From Streptomyces sp. Y2F8-2 (lineage in GTDB: Bacteria > Actinomycetota > Actinomycetes > Streptomycetales > Streptomycetaceae): 64,000 nt of DNA. The position numbers were made by a program, and so were the translations under genes. The stretch spans positions 1 to 64,000 of the forward strand of contig NZ_BNGS01000006.1 of assembly GCF_014905555.1 (NCBI RefSeq). The letters are read 5' to 3'. The notes beneath the pieces are model-generated. The model searched no databases and had not been told where the DNA came from. It saw only the letters and a list, made by a program, of their open reading frames with translations. Numbering within the stretch: position 1 is the stretch's first letter; every line of letters starts with the position of its first letter. This document shows positions 41,101-50,157 of this stretch, piece after piece.

Positions 41101-44100
41101 GGTCGTCGTAGCTGAAGGTGTTCAGGTCGGTGCCCGCACCCGCGACGGCCGTGATGTTGTCGTCCGAGTCGTACGCGTAGGTGTGGTCGACCGTGGCGGC
41201 CTCCGCACCCGTACCGGTGGTCTTCGTCAGCCGGTTCTTGGCGTCGTACTCGTTGGTGACGACCACACCGCCCGGGGAGCGCTGCTCCTTCACCCGGCCG
41301 TTGGCGTCGTACACCGTGGTGAAGGTGCGGTCAGCCGGGTCGGGGTGGGCCGGGGTGGACGGCTCGATCAGAGACTCGGGCAGCCCCCAGGTGTTGTAGG
41401 TGGTGATGAACGGGTTGCCACGGCCGTCGGTGAAGCGCGTGCGGTTGCCCGCCGCGTCGTAACCGTAGGTCGTGGTGATCGACTCGGTCGCCGAGACCGG
41501 CTCGACCGCCTTGGTGACCAGGCCCGAGGGGTCCACGGTGAACGTGGTCGTGTGGCCGCGGGCGTCGGTCACCGACAGCGGGTTGCCCGCCCGGTCGTAG
41601 GTGGAGCGGCTGGTGCGCAGCACGTTGCCGAGCGCGTCCAGGTCCTGGGTGGTGACCAGGTTCCCGAACCCGTCGTAGGTGTTCTTCGTGCTGGTACCGT
41701 CCGGGTCCTTGGCGACCAGGACGTCGCCGTCCATGTTGTACGTGTACGACGACACGTTGCCCGCCGGGTCGGTCACCTCGGTGACCTCGCCGAGCGCGTT
41801 GTATGTGTACGACGTGCTCACACCCGTCGGGCTGGTCTCCCGGGAGAGGTCGCCGCCGGGCGCGTTGTACTCGTTGATCGCCGTGTAGGCCCGCTGCGTC
41901 GGCTGGCGCACGATGTCCGTGCTGGTCAGCTCGTTGCCGAGGTAGTCCCAGGTGGACTCCTCACGGGCGCCGTTCGGGCGGGTCGTCGAGAGCAGGTCGC
42001 CGTTGGTGTCGTAGACGTACGTCGTCTTGTCGCCACCCGGTTCCGTGACCGAGGCCACGTCGCCGAGCTGCGTGTACGAGTACGTCGTCCGGTTGCCCAG
42101 CGCGTCGACCTCGGCCGAGACCTGTCCCAGGTCGTTGTACTCGTTCCAGGACGTGGCCGTGATCGGCGTCGAGGACCCCGGCGGGGTGTAGTTCGGCAGC
42201 CTGGTCGAGGTCTCCTGGCCCTCGGCGTCGTAGGCGGTGACCGTGACGTTGCCGTTGGCGTCCGAGGTCTCGGTCACCTCGCCGAACGTGTTGTAGCCCG
42301 TCATGGTGACCGGGCGAACGGCCGTGGCCGTGCCACCGTTCGACTCGGCGTTCACAACCGGCTCGGTGATCGTGGTCTGCTGGGCAGCCTCGTCGTACCC
42401 GTAGTCGGTGACGCTGCCGTTCTCGTCGGTCATCGACAGCGGCAGACCCCGCTGGTCCAGCTGGTACGTGGTGGTGTGCACCGCGCTGCCGGCCGCCGGA
42501 AGCGTGCCGTTGTACACCGACGACACCTGCGAGCCGGTCAGTGCCTCACTGTAGACCTGGACGTCGGCGATCGAGCCGTTGGCGTTCTCGGCGTACGTCC
42601 CGTTGTAGAGCCGTCGTCCGATCTGCAGCGGGCCGGTGGCCTCCCAGGGAGAGGTGAAGGCGGTCGTGGTCCCGGACTGGGAGCCGTTGACGTACAGCTT
42701 CAGCGACGCGGTGGCCTGGTCGTAGACACCGGTGAGGTGGGTCCAGGTGCCGGGCGTCACCGCGGACGTGCCGGAGTAGGTCCGGATGGTCGCGGCACCC
42801 GTGGTGTCGGTGGCGTGCCGGTTGAACGTCCAGCCGTACGTCGTCGAGTAGTACAGCTGGAAGCCGCTGGCCACCTTGCCGTCCTGGCCGAGGAAGGTGC
42901 TGTTCGCGCTCGTGGAGGCGAGCTTGACCCACGCCGAGACGGTGAAGCTGCCGCTGGTGTTGACCGCCGGGCCGTCCGCCTGGCCGTAGGCGTTGGCGGT
43001 GCCGTTGAAGACGGCCGAGCCGCCCTTCTCGGTGGAGCGGGTGACGGCGCTGCCCAGCGTCACCTTGCGGTTGCCGCCGGAGGAGTCGCCGACCGAGTAA
43101 CCCGTGGTCTCGTCGAGCTTGTAGCGGGCCACGGGGGCCGTGGTCCCGTCGTGCTCGACGGTGCCCTTGACGTTGCCCAGGTCGTCGTAGAGCGAATCCG
43201 TCGTCGCGACGTCACCCGTCGCCGGATCCGTCTCCGTCTCGCTGACCACATTGTCGTCGGGGTCGTAGGAGACCTTCGTGGTCCGGTTGGCCCCCGTCGG
43301 GTCCAGAACCGACGACGTGACCCGGTCGTCCGCGTCCACGGTGAACGTGTTCGTGGTGCGGCCGTCGTTGGTCACCTGCTTGATCAGGTTCCCGGCCATG
43401 TCGTACGTGTTGGACTCCTCGACGAACTGCTTGCCGTTCGCCGGGTCCTTCCGGGTGACGCTGGCCGTGAGGCCGTCGTCGGTGTAGGTGTACGCCGTCA
43501 CCCAGCCCATCGCGTCGGTGATGGACGCGAGGCGGCCGGCCGGGTCGTAGGCCCGGGACTCCTGCACCAGCGTGGTCGGCGACGACGGGTTGTTCGGGTC
43601 GCCGGTGTAGTTGAGCAGGTTCGTCGTGAGCGGGCGGCCTTCGCCGTCGAAGGTGTAGGTGTTGACGTTCCCCGCGGGGTCGGTCTCCTTCACCTTGTTG
43701 CCGTAGACGTCGTACTCGAACGACGTGGTGTCGCCGCCCGGGTCCGTGCGCGTGGCGAGACGGTTGTAGGCGTCGTACGTCATCGACGTCGTCCGCGAGG
43801 CGTCGCCGCCGGTGAGGTCGGCGACGGTCTGCGAGGTGACGTCTCCGTCGTAGTCGTAGACGGTCGTCGTCTTCGCCTGGTGCACCGCGCCGGTGACGCG
43901 GTTGGTGACCGCCGGGGCGGTCTCCGTGGTCACCTGGTCGTTCTTGTCGTACGTCCAGGTGGTGGTCAGGCCGTTCGGCTGGGAGTCGGATATCTCCTTC
44001 TGGGAGACCTTACGGCCCAGGTTGTCGTACGTGTACGTCACCTTGGCGCCGTTGGCGTCCGTGACCGAGGCCAGGTCGCCGTTGGCGTAGTAGACGTTCT

Positions 44101-47100
44101 TCGTCGTCTTGCCGCCCGGCGTGGTGACCGTGTCGACCAGACCCGCGGGGGCCACCGCCGTACCGCCCTCGGCCGCGGGGGTCGTGGACGTGGTGTAGGT
44201 GGTGGTGGCGGTGCGGCCGTTGGGGTGGCCGGGCACCGGCGGGGTGGTCACCGACAGCAGGTTGCCGCCGGTGTCGTAGGTGTAGCTGGTCAGGTACGTG
44301 TTGTCCGTCGCGGACGCCGAACGCGCGTCCCGCTCGGTGAGGAGCAGGTCGTTGCGCGGGTCCATCGGCGGGAACGCGGTGGTCGCGTCGGGGTAGTAGG
44401 TGTAGTACTCCGTCGCGCACTTGTTCGCCGCCGTGTCCTGGCAGTCGGTCTGCGAGACCGTGTTGCCGCGCACGTCGTGACCGGTGATGCTGCGGTTGCC
44501 GTTGGCGTCCGTCACGGTGTGCAGGAAGCCGCCCGTGTCGTAGCCGTACGTCGTCCGCTTGCCCTCGGTGTCGATCGCGGCGAGCAGGCGGTCGCCCATC
44601 TCCGCGTCGTACACGTACGTCAGCGTCTTGTTCGTCGGGTCGGTCAACTGGACCGTCTTGACCGGCGCGATGCCGGAGGACGCCTTGTACGCCGACCAGT
44701 GCCGGTCGACCTCGTCCTCGCCGAGCGCGTGGTCATAGGCCGCGACCTCGGCGACGGAACCGGTGAAGTAGCTGACGTCACCGGGCGACTGGTACCAGTT
44801 CTTGCCGTAGCCCGCGCCGATGAAGGTGCGGGTGTTCGACTGGTCGGCCGGTGCTCCGGTGAAGTCGGCCACCTTGGCGCCGTCGAGGTACATCGTCTGG
44901 GTCGTGCCCGAGGAGGACAGGACCGCGTGGTGCCACTGGTTGTCGGTGACCGTGCCGGTGGTGCCGAAGGCCGTGCCGCCGGTGCCGGCGGTGGTCCACC
45001 AGTGACCGTGCAGCTTGTTGTCGGCGCCCACGTACAGCAGCGGGTTCCAGGTGCCGCTCGGCGTGGTGCCGGTCGGTGCCGTCGACTGGTCCGAGAGGAT
45101 CACGCCGGGCTTCGCCGTCTTGAACCACAGTTCGACCGCGCGGTTCGCGGAGGAGTGCCACGGGGTGAACGGGATCTCCGCGTAGGAGGAGGTGCCGTTG
45201 AAGGACACCGCCGTCACGTCACCCGTGCCGAACGGACCCGCCACACCCTGCGTGACGGTGTTGTACGTGCCGAAGCCGGTGTGGATCTCGTTGGCCGCCT
45301 GCGCGGCGCCGCCCGTGTCGGACAGCCTCCAGTAGCCGGAGGGGGCGGAGCCCATCACGGCGGAGCGGTAGACCTGCGAGGAACCGGTGATGGTCGGCGG
45401 GTTCAGCTTCCAGGTGCCGCCGTCGCCGTCCGTGGCCTGCGTGACCAGGTCGTCGGTGGGACCGTAGGTGATGGCCGCCTGCGTCTTGCCGCCCGGCGTG
45501 GTGATCTTGCTGAGCAGACCGGCGGACCGCTTGGCGGCCTGGTACTGCGCGGTGATCACCGACGGGTCGAGCGGCTCGGAGTAGATGGCGACCTCGGCCA
45601 TCTGACCGGTGTAGTGCCCGAGCTGGTCGTTCGGGTTCATCGCCGGCCAGCCCTGGGTGTTCACACCCGCGCCGAGCGAGATGTACGGCTGGTTCCAGTC
45701 GTTGATCGTGCCCGACAGGGAGCCCTGGGCGACACCGTCCAGGTAGAGCGTCTGGCTGGTGGCCTGACCGGTGAGGACCGCGTTGTGCCACTGGCCGTCG
45801 GTGACGGTGGCGGTGGACACGATGTTGGGGCTGCAGCTGGGCGACATGGCCAGGCAGCCGCGCAGCTTGCCGTCGGTGCCGACGTACACCGCGGGGGTGT
45901 TCTTCGTCGTGTTGGCCACCGGGTTGGCGTCGCTCAGCGGCTTGTCGCCGTAGTAGAAGAGCACGCCGCCGGCCGTGGTCGTCTTGAACCACAGCGAGAC
46001 CGACGTGTACGACGGCGTCGCACCCGGCGCGGACGGCATCTCCACGTAGGAGGTGGTGCCGTTGAACGTGGCCGTGGTCTGCGTCGAGCCCGCGAGGACC
46101 GACGAGCTGCCCAGGGTCACGTTGTGGTACAGGCCGTTGTAGCGGCCCTGGTTCAGGTCGACCGTGTCCTTGGCGACGGTCGCCCCGGCCGCCTCGCCGA
46201 GCCGCCAGTACGCGTACGGGTCGGCGTCCAGCACCGTGGTGCGGTAGTGGTTGCCGGTGACGTACGAGTACGACGTGCAGTGCGTCCAGTCGGCGGGCGG
46301 GCAGACCTTGGTCAGCTGGTCGCCGCTGTAGCTGTACTGCCACGTCTGCGCGGTGTTGGAGTCACCCGCGGTGGACGGGTCGGTGGCCACGGTCGCGACG
46401 TGCGCGGTGGTGGCACCGGCCGGGGTCTGCCACGCCAGCGTCAGGGAGCGCTTGGACGTGTCGTTGGTGATCTTTGTGAGCTGCTTGGACGTGTTGTACG
46501 TGAACGTCTCGGTGCGGCCCGCGTAGTCCTTGATGCTGGAGATGGCGTAGGTGCCGGCCTTCGCGGTCGCCTGCTTGAAGGCGTACTCCGTGAAGTCCTT
46601 GTCCGTCAGCGTGTAGCCGCCGGTCACCGACTGGAGGCGGGCGTAGCGGCCCAGCGGGGGCTGAAACGTTCCGTCGCTGTTGCGGCCGAAGGCGACCTGC
46701 TCGCCGCCCGGGTAGGTGACGATGACGCTGGTGACCGCGCCCGCCGGGTCCTTGACCTCGGCGGCCTTCATGTCGACGACCGTCGACCAGCCGGCGCCGA
46801 AGGCGCTGTCGATACGCGGGTCGATGCTGTTGTACGACCGCTCGATCTCCAGCGAGGGGCCGACCACCTCGACGTCCGCGTCACTGTCGTCGGTGGTGTA
46901 GTTCGCCTCGGACGGGTCGAACTCGTGGCCGTCGTTGTTCTGGGCCAGGCCCGAGGTCACCGGCGGCTGCGGCACCGCGGTGGTGAAGCGGCTGGAGTAG
47001 GTCACCTCCTCGTAGCCGTCGGTCACACCCACGTACCAGGTGTAGTTCTTCGACCAGGTCAGCTTGCCCGCGGGGATCTTCCAGCTGCTCTTGGTGAGGT

Positions 47101-48937
47101 TGCCGGAGGTGACCACCGGGGTGGTGCTGCCGGAGTCGGCGTCGTACACCTCGAAGCTGTAGGTCAGGCTCGCGTTCGGCCACTTGTCGGCGTCGCTCGC
47201 GTAGACCAGCAGCTCCGGCTGGAGGGTGTTGGCCTGGAAGTTCTCCGGCGGGTACTGGGCGTTGACCTGCGGCGCGGTGTTCGGCGCGTAGGTCAGGTCC
47301 AGCGAGGGCCGCCAGGCGGCGGTGGCCGAGTCGTCGGAGTGGAACTTCTTCCAGTGCAGGCCGTCGCCGGTCGGCGCGGCCATGGCCAGGCCGTAGTTGG
47401 CACCGCCGGTGGCGACCTGCGTGAACCACGAGGTCGACAGCGTCACCGGCATCTTCACGCCGACACTGGCGCTGCCGGAGCTGTTGGTGCAGGAGGCGCC
47501 CGGGTCGGGGGTGGTGGTGCCGATGGCGGAGCCGTAGGACGGACCGGGGTAGGTGGTGGTCGTCGACGGCGACCACGACTGGGTCACCGGGTAGACCGAG
47601 AAGGCCTCCGGCGTGCAGGTCGAGGACCACAGCGCCCAGACGTTCAGCTGGGCGGCGGACACCTTCTGGCCCGCCAGCGTCGTCCCCAGGTTGGAGAACT
47701 GCAGGAACGAGTTGGCCTTGGTGGTGCCGCTGTCGTAGGAACCGACCTTGATCTGCGTCTCGGCGGAGCGGTTGGCGGCGTAGTCGGTCTGGACGTACGT
47801 CGCCTCGCTCGCGAGGACCGTGGTCGGGTCGACGGTGACCGGGTAGACCCGCTCGGGGTCGTCCAGCCAGGACCGGTCCGCGGTCATCCGCAGCGCCGGC
47901 TCGCCGTCCACCGTGGTCAGCTCGTACGAGACCTTCGCGGAGCGCGCGCCCTCACCGGAGCGCCGGTCTATGTTGGCGTCCTCCATGTAGGCGTGCGGGA
48001 CGGTGGCGGCGACCTTGCCGTCGGCGCCCACGAAATCCACGTCGCCGTTCTCGGCCAGGCGCGGGGTCAGGCCCTGGGCGTCCAGCTTGAAGACCCAGGA
48101 GTTGGCGGCGTCCGGCGAGCGCAGGACGACGTTCTCCTTGAAGCCGTCGGCGATCGGGACGAGCTGGACGTCCGTGTCGGGCAGCACGCCGTTGTAGACG
48201 ACTGTGCCGTCGGTGCCCTTGGTCGCGGCCACCTTGGCCGCGCCGTTCAGCTCGTAGGCGAGGGCACGGCCGGAGCCGAGGCCGACGGAGGCCAGCTCGT
48301 CGTCGGCCGCGTTCGGGGCGAAGTCGACGTCGAGGGAGTTGGCCTTCTGCGCGAAGCGGCCCTCCTCGTCCTTGACGAGGCGGGTGTCGATCGGCTGCCA
48401 GGTGCCGTCGGCCGCCTTGAAGTTGGTGCGGCCGCTGTAGTGACGGATCGTCGTGGAGCCGTCCTCGTTGACGTAGTAGTCCGAGGTCTCCGTCGACTTC
48501 TTCGCGTCGCGCTTGCTGGTGGCCGGGTCGAAGCTCTTGCCGTTGCCCCGGGCGGGGCCGGTCGTGGCCTGCTCCGGCTTGTCCACGGGGCGCTGGTAGG
48601 CGTCGAGCTCGCCCTTGCCCTTGCCGGGCGCGCGGCCGACGCCGCGGTCGGCGTCGGTGGCGTCGGCGGAGGCGTGGTGGCTCTTGCCGCGGGCGGTGCC
48701 GCCCTCCTGATCCGGGGTGTCCGGATCGTCCGGCTCGCTCACCCACTTCCAGAGACCCGACAGGGACATCTCGGGCATTTTCGGTGCCGAAAGGGTGGCA
48801 CCGGTGGCTTCTGCCGTCTCTGTGGTGAGCATGAACGACAGGGACACAAGGACAGAAAGTGCGGTAGCCCTCGCTCTACGCCGTCCGGAACCACCCGGAG
48901 GGTACAAGCGAGGGCTACGCACCCAGCGAACACGCAT
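38195..48937 (-). CDS. Giant secreted RHS polymorphic toxin with HNH nuclease tip
   Basis: A 3580-residue protein. Order: Arg-rich head and signal-like helix (LSVLVSLSFMLTTETAEA, to ~40); DNRLRE-type domain ~375-550; Ig-like linker; DUF6531-like block ~680-800; RHS/YD repeats to ~2960, interrupted by three LamG-like domains (~900-1125, ~1200-1415, ~1935-2135); RHS core ending YAYANDNPMTGTDPTGHW (~2990); Lys-rich helix ~3000-3133; Gly-zipper hydrophobic region ~3136-3278; Hint domain ~3308-3449; tip ~3450-3580 with CPYCGQ, FEHVTPQ and CGPCNSSKQDK. That tip is a zinc-bound HNH nuclease pattern. Hint proteolysis should free the tip; RHS shells encapsulate toxins. The ATG at 48937 has AAAGG. SUFU immunity follows, overlapping. 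Confidence 0.92.
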   Translation of the reverse strand: MRVRWVRSPRLYPPGGSGRRRARATALSVLVSLSFMLTTETAEATGATLSAPKMPEMSLSGLWKWVSEPDDPDTPDQEGGTARGKSHHASADATDADRGVGRAPGKGKGELDAYQRPVDKPEQATTGPARGNGKSFDPATSKRDAKKSTETSDYYVNEDGSTTIRHYSGRTNFKAADGTWQPIDTRLVKDEEGRFAQKANSLDVDFAPNAADDELASVGLGSGRALAYELNGAAKVAATKGTDGTVVYNGVLPDTDVQLVPIADGFKENVVLRSPDAANSWVFKLDAQGLTPRLAENGDVDFVGADGKVAATVPHAYMEDANIDRRSGEGARSAKVSYELTTVDGEPALRMTADRSWLDDPERVYPVTVDPTTVLASEATYVQTDYAANRSAETQIKVGSYDSGTTKANSFLQFSNLGTTLAGQKVSAAQLNVWALWSSTCTPEAFSVYPVTQSWSPSTTTTYPGPSYGSAIGTTTPDPGASCTNSSGSASVGVKMPVTLSTSWFTQVATGGANYGLAMAAPTGDGLHWKKFHSDDSATAAWRPSLDLTYAPNTAPQVNAQYPPENFQANTLQPELLVYASDADKWPNASLTYSFEVYDADSGSTTPVVTSGNLTKSSWKIPAGKLTWSKNYTWYVGVTDGYEEVTYSSRFTTAVPQPPVTSGLAQNNDGHEFDPSEANYTTDDSDADVEVVGPSLEIERSYNSIDPRIDSAFGAGWSTVVDMKAAEVKDPAGAVTSVIVTYPGGEQVAFGRNSDGTFQPPLGRYARLQSVTGGYTLTDKDFTEYAFKQATAKAGTYAISSIKDYAGRTETFTYNTSKQLTKITNDTSKRSLTLAWQTPAGATTAHVATVATDPSTAGDSNTAQTWQYSYSGDQLTKVCPPADWTHCTSYSYVTGNHYRTTVLDADPYAYWRLGEAAGATVAKDTVDLNQGRYNGLYHNVTLGSSSVLAGSTQTTATFNGTTSYVEMPSAPGATPSYTSVSLWFKTTTAGGVLFYYGDKPLSDANPVANTTKNTPAVYVGTDGKLRGCLAMSPSCSPNIVSTATVTDGQWHNAVLTGQATSQTLYLDGVAQGSLSGTINDWNQPYISLGAGVNTQGWPAMNPNDQLGHYTGQMAEVAIYSEPLDPSVITAQYQAAKRSAGLLSKITTPGGKTQAAITYGPTDDLVTQATDGDGGTWKLNPPTITGSSQVYRSAVMGSAPSGYWRLSDTGGAAQAANEIHTGFGTYNTVTQGVAGPFGTGDVTAVSFNGTSSYAEIPFTPWHSSANRAVELWFKTAKPGVILSDQSTAPTGTTPSGTWNPLLYVGADNKLHGHWWTTAGTGGTAFGTTGTVTDNQWHHAVLSSSGTTQTMYLDGAKVADFTGAPADQSNTRTFIGAGYGKNWYQSPGDVSYFTGSVAEVAAYDHALGEDEVDRHWSAYKASSGIAPVKTVQLTDPTNKTLTYVYDAEMGDRLLAAIDTEGKRTTYGYDTGGFLHTVTDANGNRSITGHDVRGNTVSQTDCQDTAANKCATEYYTYYPDATTAFPPMDPRNDLLLTERDARSASATDNTYLTSYTYDTGGNLLSVTTPPVPGHPNGRTATTTYTTSTTPAAEGGTAVAPAGLVDTVTTPGGKTTKNVYYANGDLASVTDANGAKVTYTYDNLGRKVSQKEISDSQPNGLTTTWTYDKNDQVTTETAPAVTNRVTGAVHQAKTTTVYDYDGDVTSQTVADLTGGDASRTTSMTYDAYNRLATRTDPGGDTTSFEYDVYGNKVKETDPAGNVNTYTFDGEGRPLTTNLLNYTGDPNNPSSPTTLVQESRAYDPAGRLASITDAMGWVTAYTYTDDGLTASVTRKDPANGKQFVEESNTYDMAGNLIKQVTNDGRTTNTFTVDADDRVTSSVLDPTGANRTTKVSYDPDDNVVSETETDPATGDVATTDSLYDDLGNVKGTVEHDGTTAPVARYKLDETTGYSVGDSSGGNRKVTLGSAVTRSTEKGGSAVFNGTANAYGQADGPAVNTSGSFTVSAWVKLASTSANSTFLGQDGKVASGFQLYYSTTYGWTFNRHATDTTGAATIRTYSGTSAVTPGTWTHLTGVYDQATASLKLYVNGSQSGTTTAFTSPWEATGPLQIGRRLYNGTYAENANGSIADVQVYSEALTGSQVSSVYNGTLPAAGSAVHTTTYQLDQRGLPLSMTDENGSVTDYGYDEAAQQTTITEPVVNAESNGGTATAVRPVTMTGYNTFGEVTETSDANGNVTVTAYDAEGQETSTRLPNYTPPGSSTPITATSWNEYNDLGQVSAEVDALGNRTTYSYTQLGDVASVTEPGGDKTTYVYDTNGDLLSTTRPNGAREESTWDYLGNELTSTDIVRQPTQRAYTAINEYNAPGGDLSRETSPTGVSTSYTYNALGEVTEVTDPAGNVSSYTYNMDGDVLVAKDPDGTSTKNTYDGFGNLVTTQDLDALGNVLRTSRSTYDRAGNPLSVTDARGHTTTFTVDPSGLVTKAVEPVSATESITTTYGYDAAGNRTRFTDGRGNPFITTYNTWGLPESLIEPSTPAHPDPADRTFTTVYDANGRVKEQRSPGGVVVTNEYDAKNRLTKTTGTGAEAATVDHTYAYDSDDNITAVAGAGTDLNTFSYDDRGLLLSTSGPSGGSSFAYNGDGELTSRTDASGTTTYGYDTAGRLKTVNDGATGSALTYTYDVNNNVKQVDYGTGKSKREFSYDSLERITNDKLTSPTGKVLANIAYGWDENDNLTSKTTTGVSGASSNTYTYDWANRLTSWNNGTTTESYGYDASGNRTRVGGDTYTYDARNRLTSDGHNSYTYTARGTLKTITDEGGIQTLLKADAFNRVINEGERTYVYDGLDRVLSAKDGTGADVFSFKYSGIGNDVASDGYASYSRDADGSLLGVKTGVSSALVMTDVHDDVVAQFTDSAEALTGSATYTPFGKTSSSSGMVGNLGYQSGWTDPQTAKVNMAARWYSPQTGQFNSRDTVSNEPLPDSVNANQYAYANDNPMTGTDPTGHWFGFIKKAIKKVTKKVKKVAKSAWKKAKHAVKKAAKVVRKAAKKIKKAAKNVVRKARRAVRKAVHYVHDSVKKIKRYVKRTYKRVKKYVHKVVQHVKKTIRKVAKAVKHVASKAVKAAKKAVKKIGRGLKKAAKATAHFVKQHAATIASVAVGVVVFAGCTAATAGAGAIGCAALAGAAANGVGYMMSDGPKSVGGFLGAVAIGGVTGALGGAAGGAASGAVGRLLAGVGGKVVQGAAMGAAGGAAEGAVGYGVSCAASEEGCSVSGAAKATAVGAVTGGVFGAAASKYGPKGKSREADGESSGGGCRRTPHSFTGLTGVLMANGTVKPISEIKAGDWVLTAEPGKKEQEKHKVKEVIVTKTDRDYVDVVVATKSGPKTIQTTKHHQFYEVSRNSWTQAGDLKAGQKLQTDDGSTSGIIEVRSYTAQRVTYDLSIDGLHTYYVVAGTEAILVHNNNGAIGEVGEACAVGGVQDIEPPSYARKKYKRPTRAVRTAAINKSPTCPYCGQSRSTDFEHVTPQKEDWSKGGWLNSRNARSSRVNRPSNTTGACGPCNSSKQDKPIGTGPGQWWPPGWPAGTSWPFGGAP

Positions 48938-49062
48938 GGGCAAGCCTTTACTCACGAGCCGACAAAAGCTTCGCAAGTTTGCCCCAAGAACGTGCAAAGA
49001 CTCCAGACGAGATCGACAACGTTAGCCGATCTTTACCGAAGAGCCGGAACCCCGGGAGCAGT

Positions 49063-49683
49063 TCACGCGTTAGATGACCTCACGGCCTGTCTGATCGCCC
49101 GCGCCACCGCCTCCTTGAGACCTTCGTCCGGCTTCGCGACGGTCACGTTCCCGGCCGTCTCCGCTTTCGCCGCCGACGCGTCGTCGACCAGGACGAAGCG
49201 CACCGCGGCGTTCTTCGCGGCGGCAGCCCGCGTGACCTGGACCTGCGGTGCGCCGACCGCCACCACGACATCGCACTGACGCTGGATCAGGCTGTTGAAG
49301 AACGGCTGGACGTTGCCCACCGACTGCGGCCCTGTGACCGGCACATAGGTGACCCGGGCCAGCGTGTCCCGGGATGCCTGCTGCATGCCCTCCCACGCCG
49401 AGGCGGCGAGCGTGCCCCGCGTGATGCCCTTGTCCCCCGTCAGCATGCACGCGTCGAAGTCCCGGTACTGGCGCGCCCGCGGATCAGGGGGCGCGGCCCG
49501 CTCCTCCCCGGCGAACAGCCAGGCGCCCACCAGCCCCAGCACGACGACGGCCGCACCGCCGGCCACCCAGGCCCCACGGCCCCGCAGCGCGCCGGCCGCC
49601 GCCGCCAACGCGCGGACCACCGGAGCCCCGCGCGTGGATCGGGCCTTCTTCTTGCCGACCCGCCAGCCACGCCGGGTCTTCAT
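49063..49683 (-). CDS. Membrane-anchored BMP-like protein (cassette copy B)
   Basis: A 206-residue protein: basic head (KTRRGWRVGKKKARSTRG), one membrane helix near residues 40-60 (GGAAVVVLGLVGAWLFAG) and an external domain starting RARQYRDFDACMLTGDKGI, with SAWEGMQQAS and QCDVVVAVGAPQ. It is a clear paralogue of 29893-30528 and shares the single BMP/PnrA-like lobe. The ATG overlaps the upstream membrane-gene stop (ATGA), so the cassette is tightly coupled here. It lies directly upstream of the RHS gene, 126 bp away on the same strand, and may be co-transcribed with it. Confidence 0.78.
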   Translation of the reverse strand: MKTRRGWRVGKKKARSTRGAPVVRALAAAAGALRGRGAWVAGGAAVVVLGLVGAWLFAGEERAAPPDPRARQYRDFDACMLTGDKGITRGTLAASAWEGMQQASRDTLARVTYVPVTGPQSVGNVQPFFNSLIQRQCDVVVAVGAPQVQVTRAAAAKNAAVRFVLVDDASAAKAETAGNVTVAKPDEGLKEAVARAIRQAVRSSNA

Positions 49684-50024
49684 CGGGCGTCTCCGCCCGA
49701 CGGCCTGACGAACAGGCAGTGCAGCGCCGCTCCGAGCGTGGAGGCGAACAGCAGCAGGATGTCGGCGGCGTACTGCGGGCCGTGGGTGTCCACCGGGGTG
49801 AGGACGGCCTCGAACAGCCATGCCACGTTCACCGCGGTGAAGACCACCGCCGCCAGCCAGTCGGCGCGCGTGCCCCGCCGGAAGGCCAGCACAAGCGAGG
49901 GCACGGCACCCAGCATTCCCAGACTCAACAGGGGGACGGCCGCCAGAGCCGCCCGGGACAGCAGTCCGGGCACGGTGCCTGTCACCGCTTCAGTCGCGCG
50001 CGCGGCGACAATGTCGTGCTTCAC
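49680..50024 (-). CDS. Small membrane protein (cassette copy B)
   Basis: A 114-residue membrane protein with three hydrophobic segments: AALAAVPLLSLGMLGAVPSL, then WLAAVVFTAVNVAWLFEAVL, then YAADILLLFASTLGAALHCL. It is paralogous to 30639-30956 through the PLLSLGMLGAVPSLVLAFRR block and the DTHGPQYAADILLL block. It is the first gene of the cassette that leads into the RHS operon. A perfect 10-bp inverted repeat at 50066-50091 lies 42-67 bp before its ATG. Function unknown. Confidence 0.75.
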   Translation of the reverse strand: MKHDIVAARATEAVTGTVPGLLSRAALAAVPLLSLGMLGAVPSLVLAFRRGTRADWLAAVVFTAVNVAWLFEAVLTPVDTHGPQYAADILLLFASTLGAALHCLFVRPSGGDAR

Positions 50025-50065
50025 GGCCGTTTACCTTCGCCTCTCAGGAACGCCTACATAGAGGT

Positions 50066-50091
50066 CCGTACATATACACGAATATGTACGG
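50066..50091. promoter_or_regulatory. Perfect AT-rich palindrome upstream of cassette B
   Basis: CCGTACATAT (50066-50075) and ATATGTACGG (50082-50091) form perfect 10-bp arms with a 6-bp spacer. AT-rich symmetric DNA of this kind is rare in the window. The next minus-strand start is 42 bp downstream (ATG at 50024), so it is well placed as an operator for the cassette and perhaps the RHS operon. Confidence 0.65.
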
Positions 50092-50157
50092 GACGCCGTA
50101 GGCTACCTCCCCGGCCGGACGATGCCGACGGGGGAAGTCGCCCGCGAGGCCACCGCC

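Noticed and set aside
38252..49279. An uninterrupted ~3675-codon frame antisense to the RHS gene.
   Set aside because: It mirrors the RHS codon pattern (high GC third positions give open antisense frames), has an Arg/Val/Gly-biased composition without domains, and no ribosome site. The minus strand has clear domains throughout.
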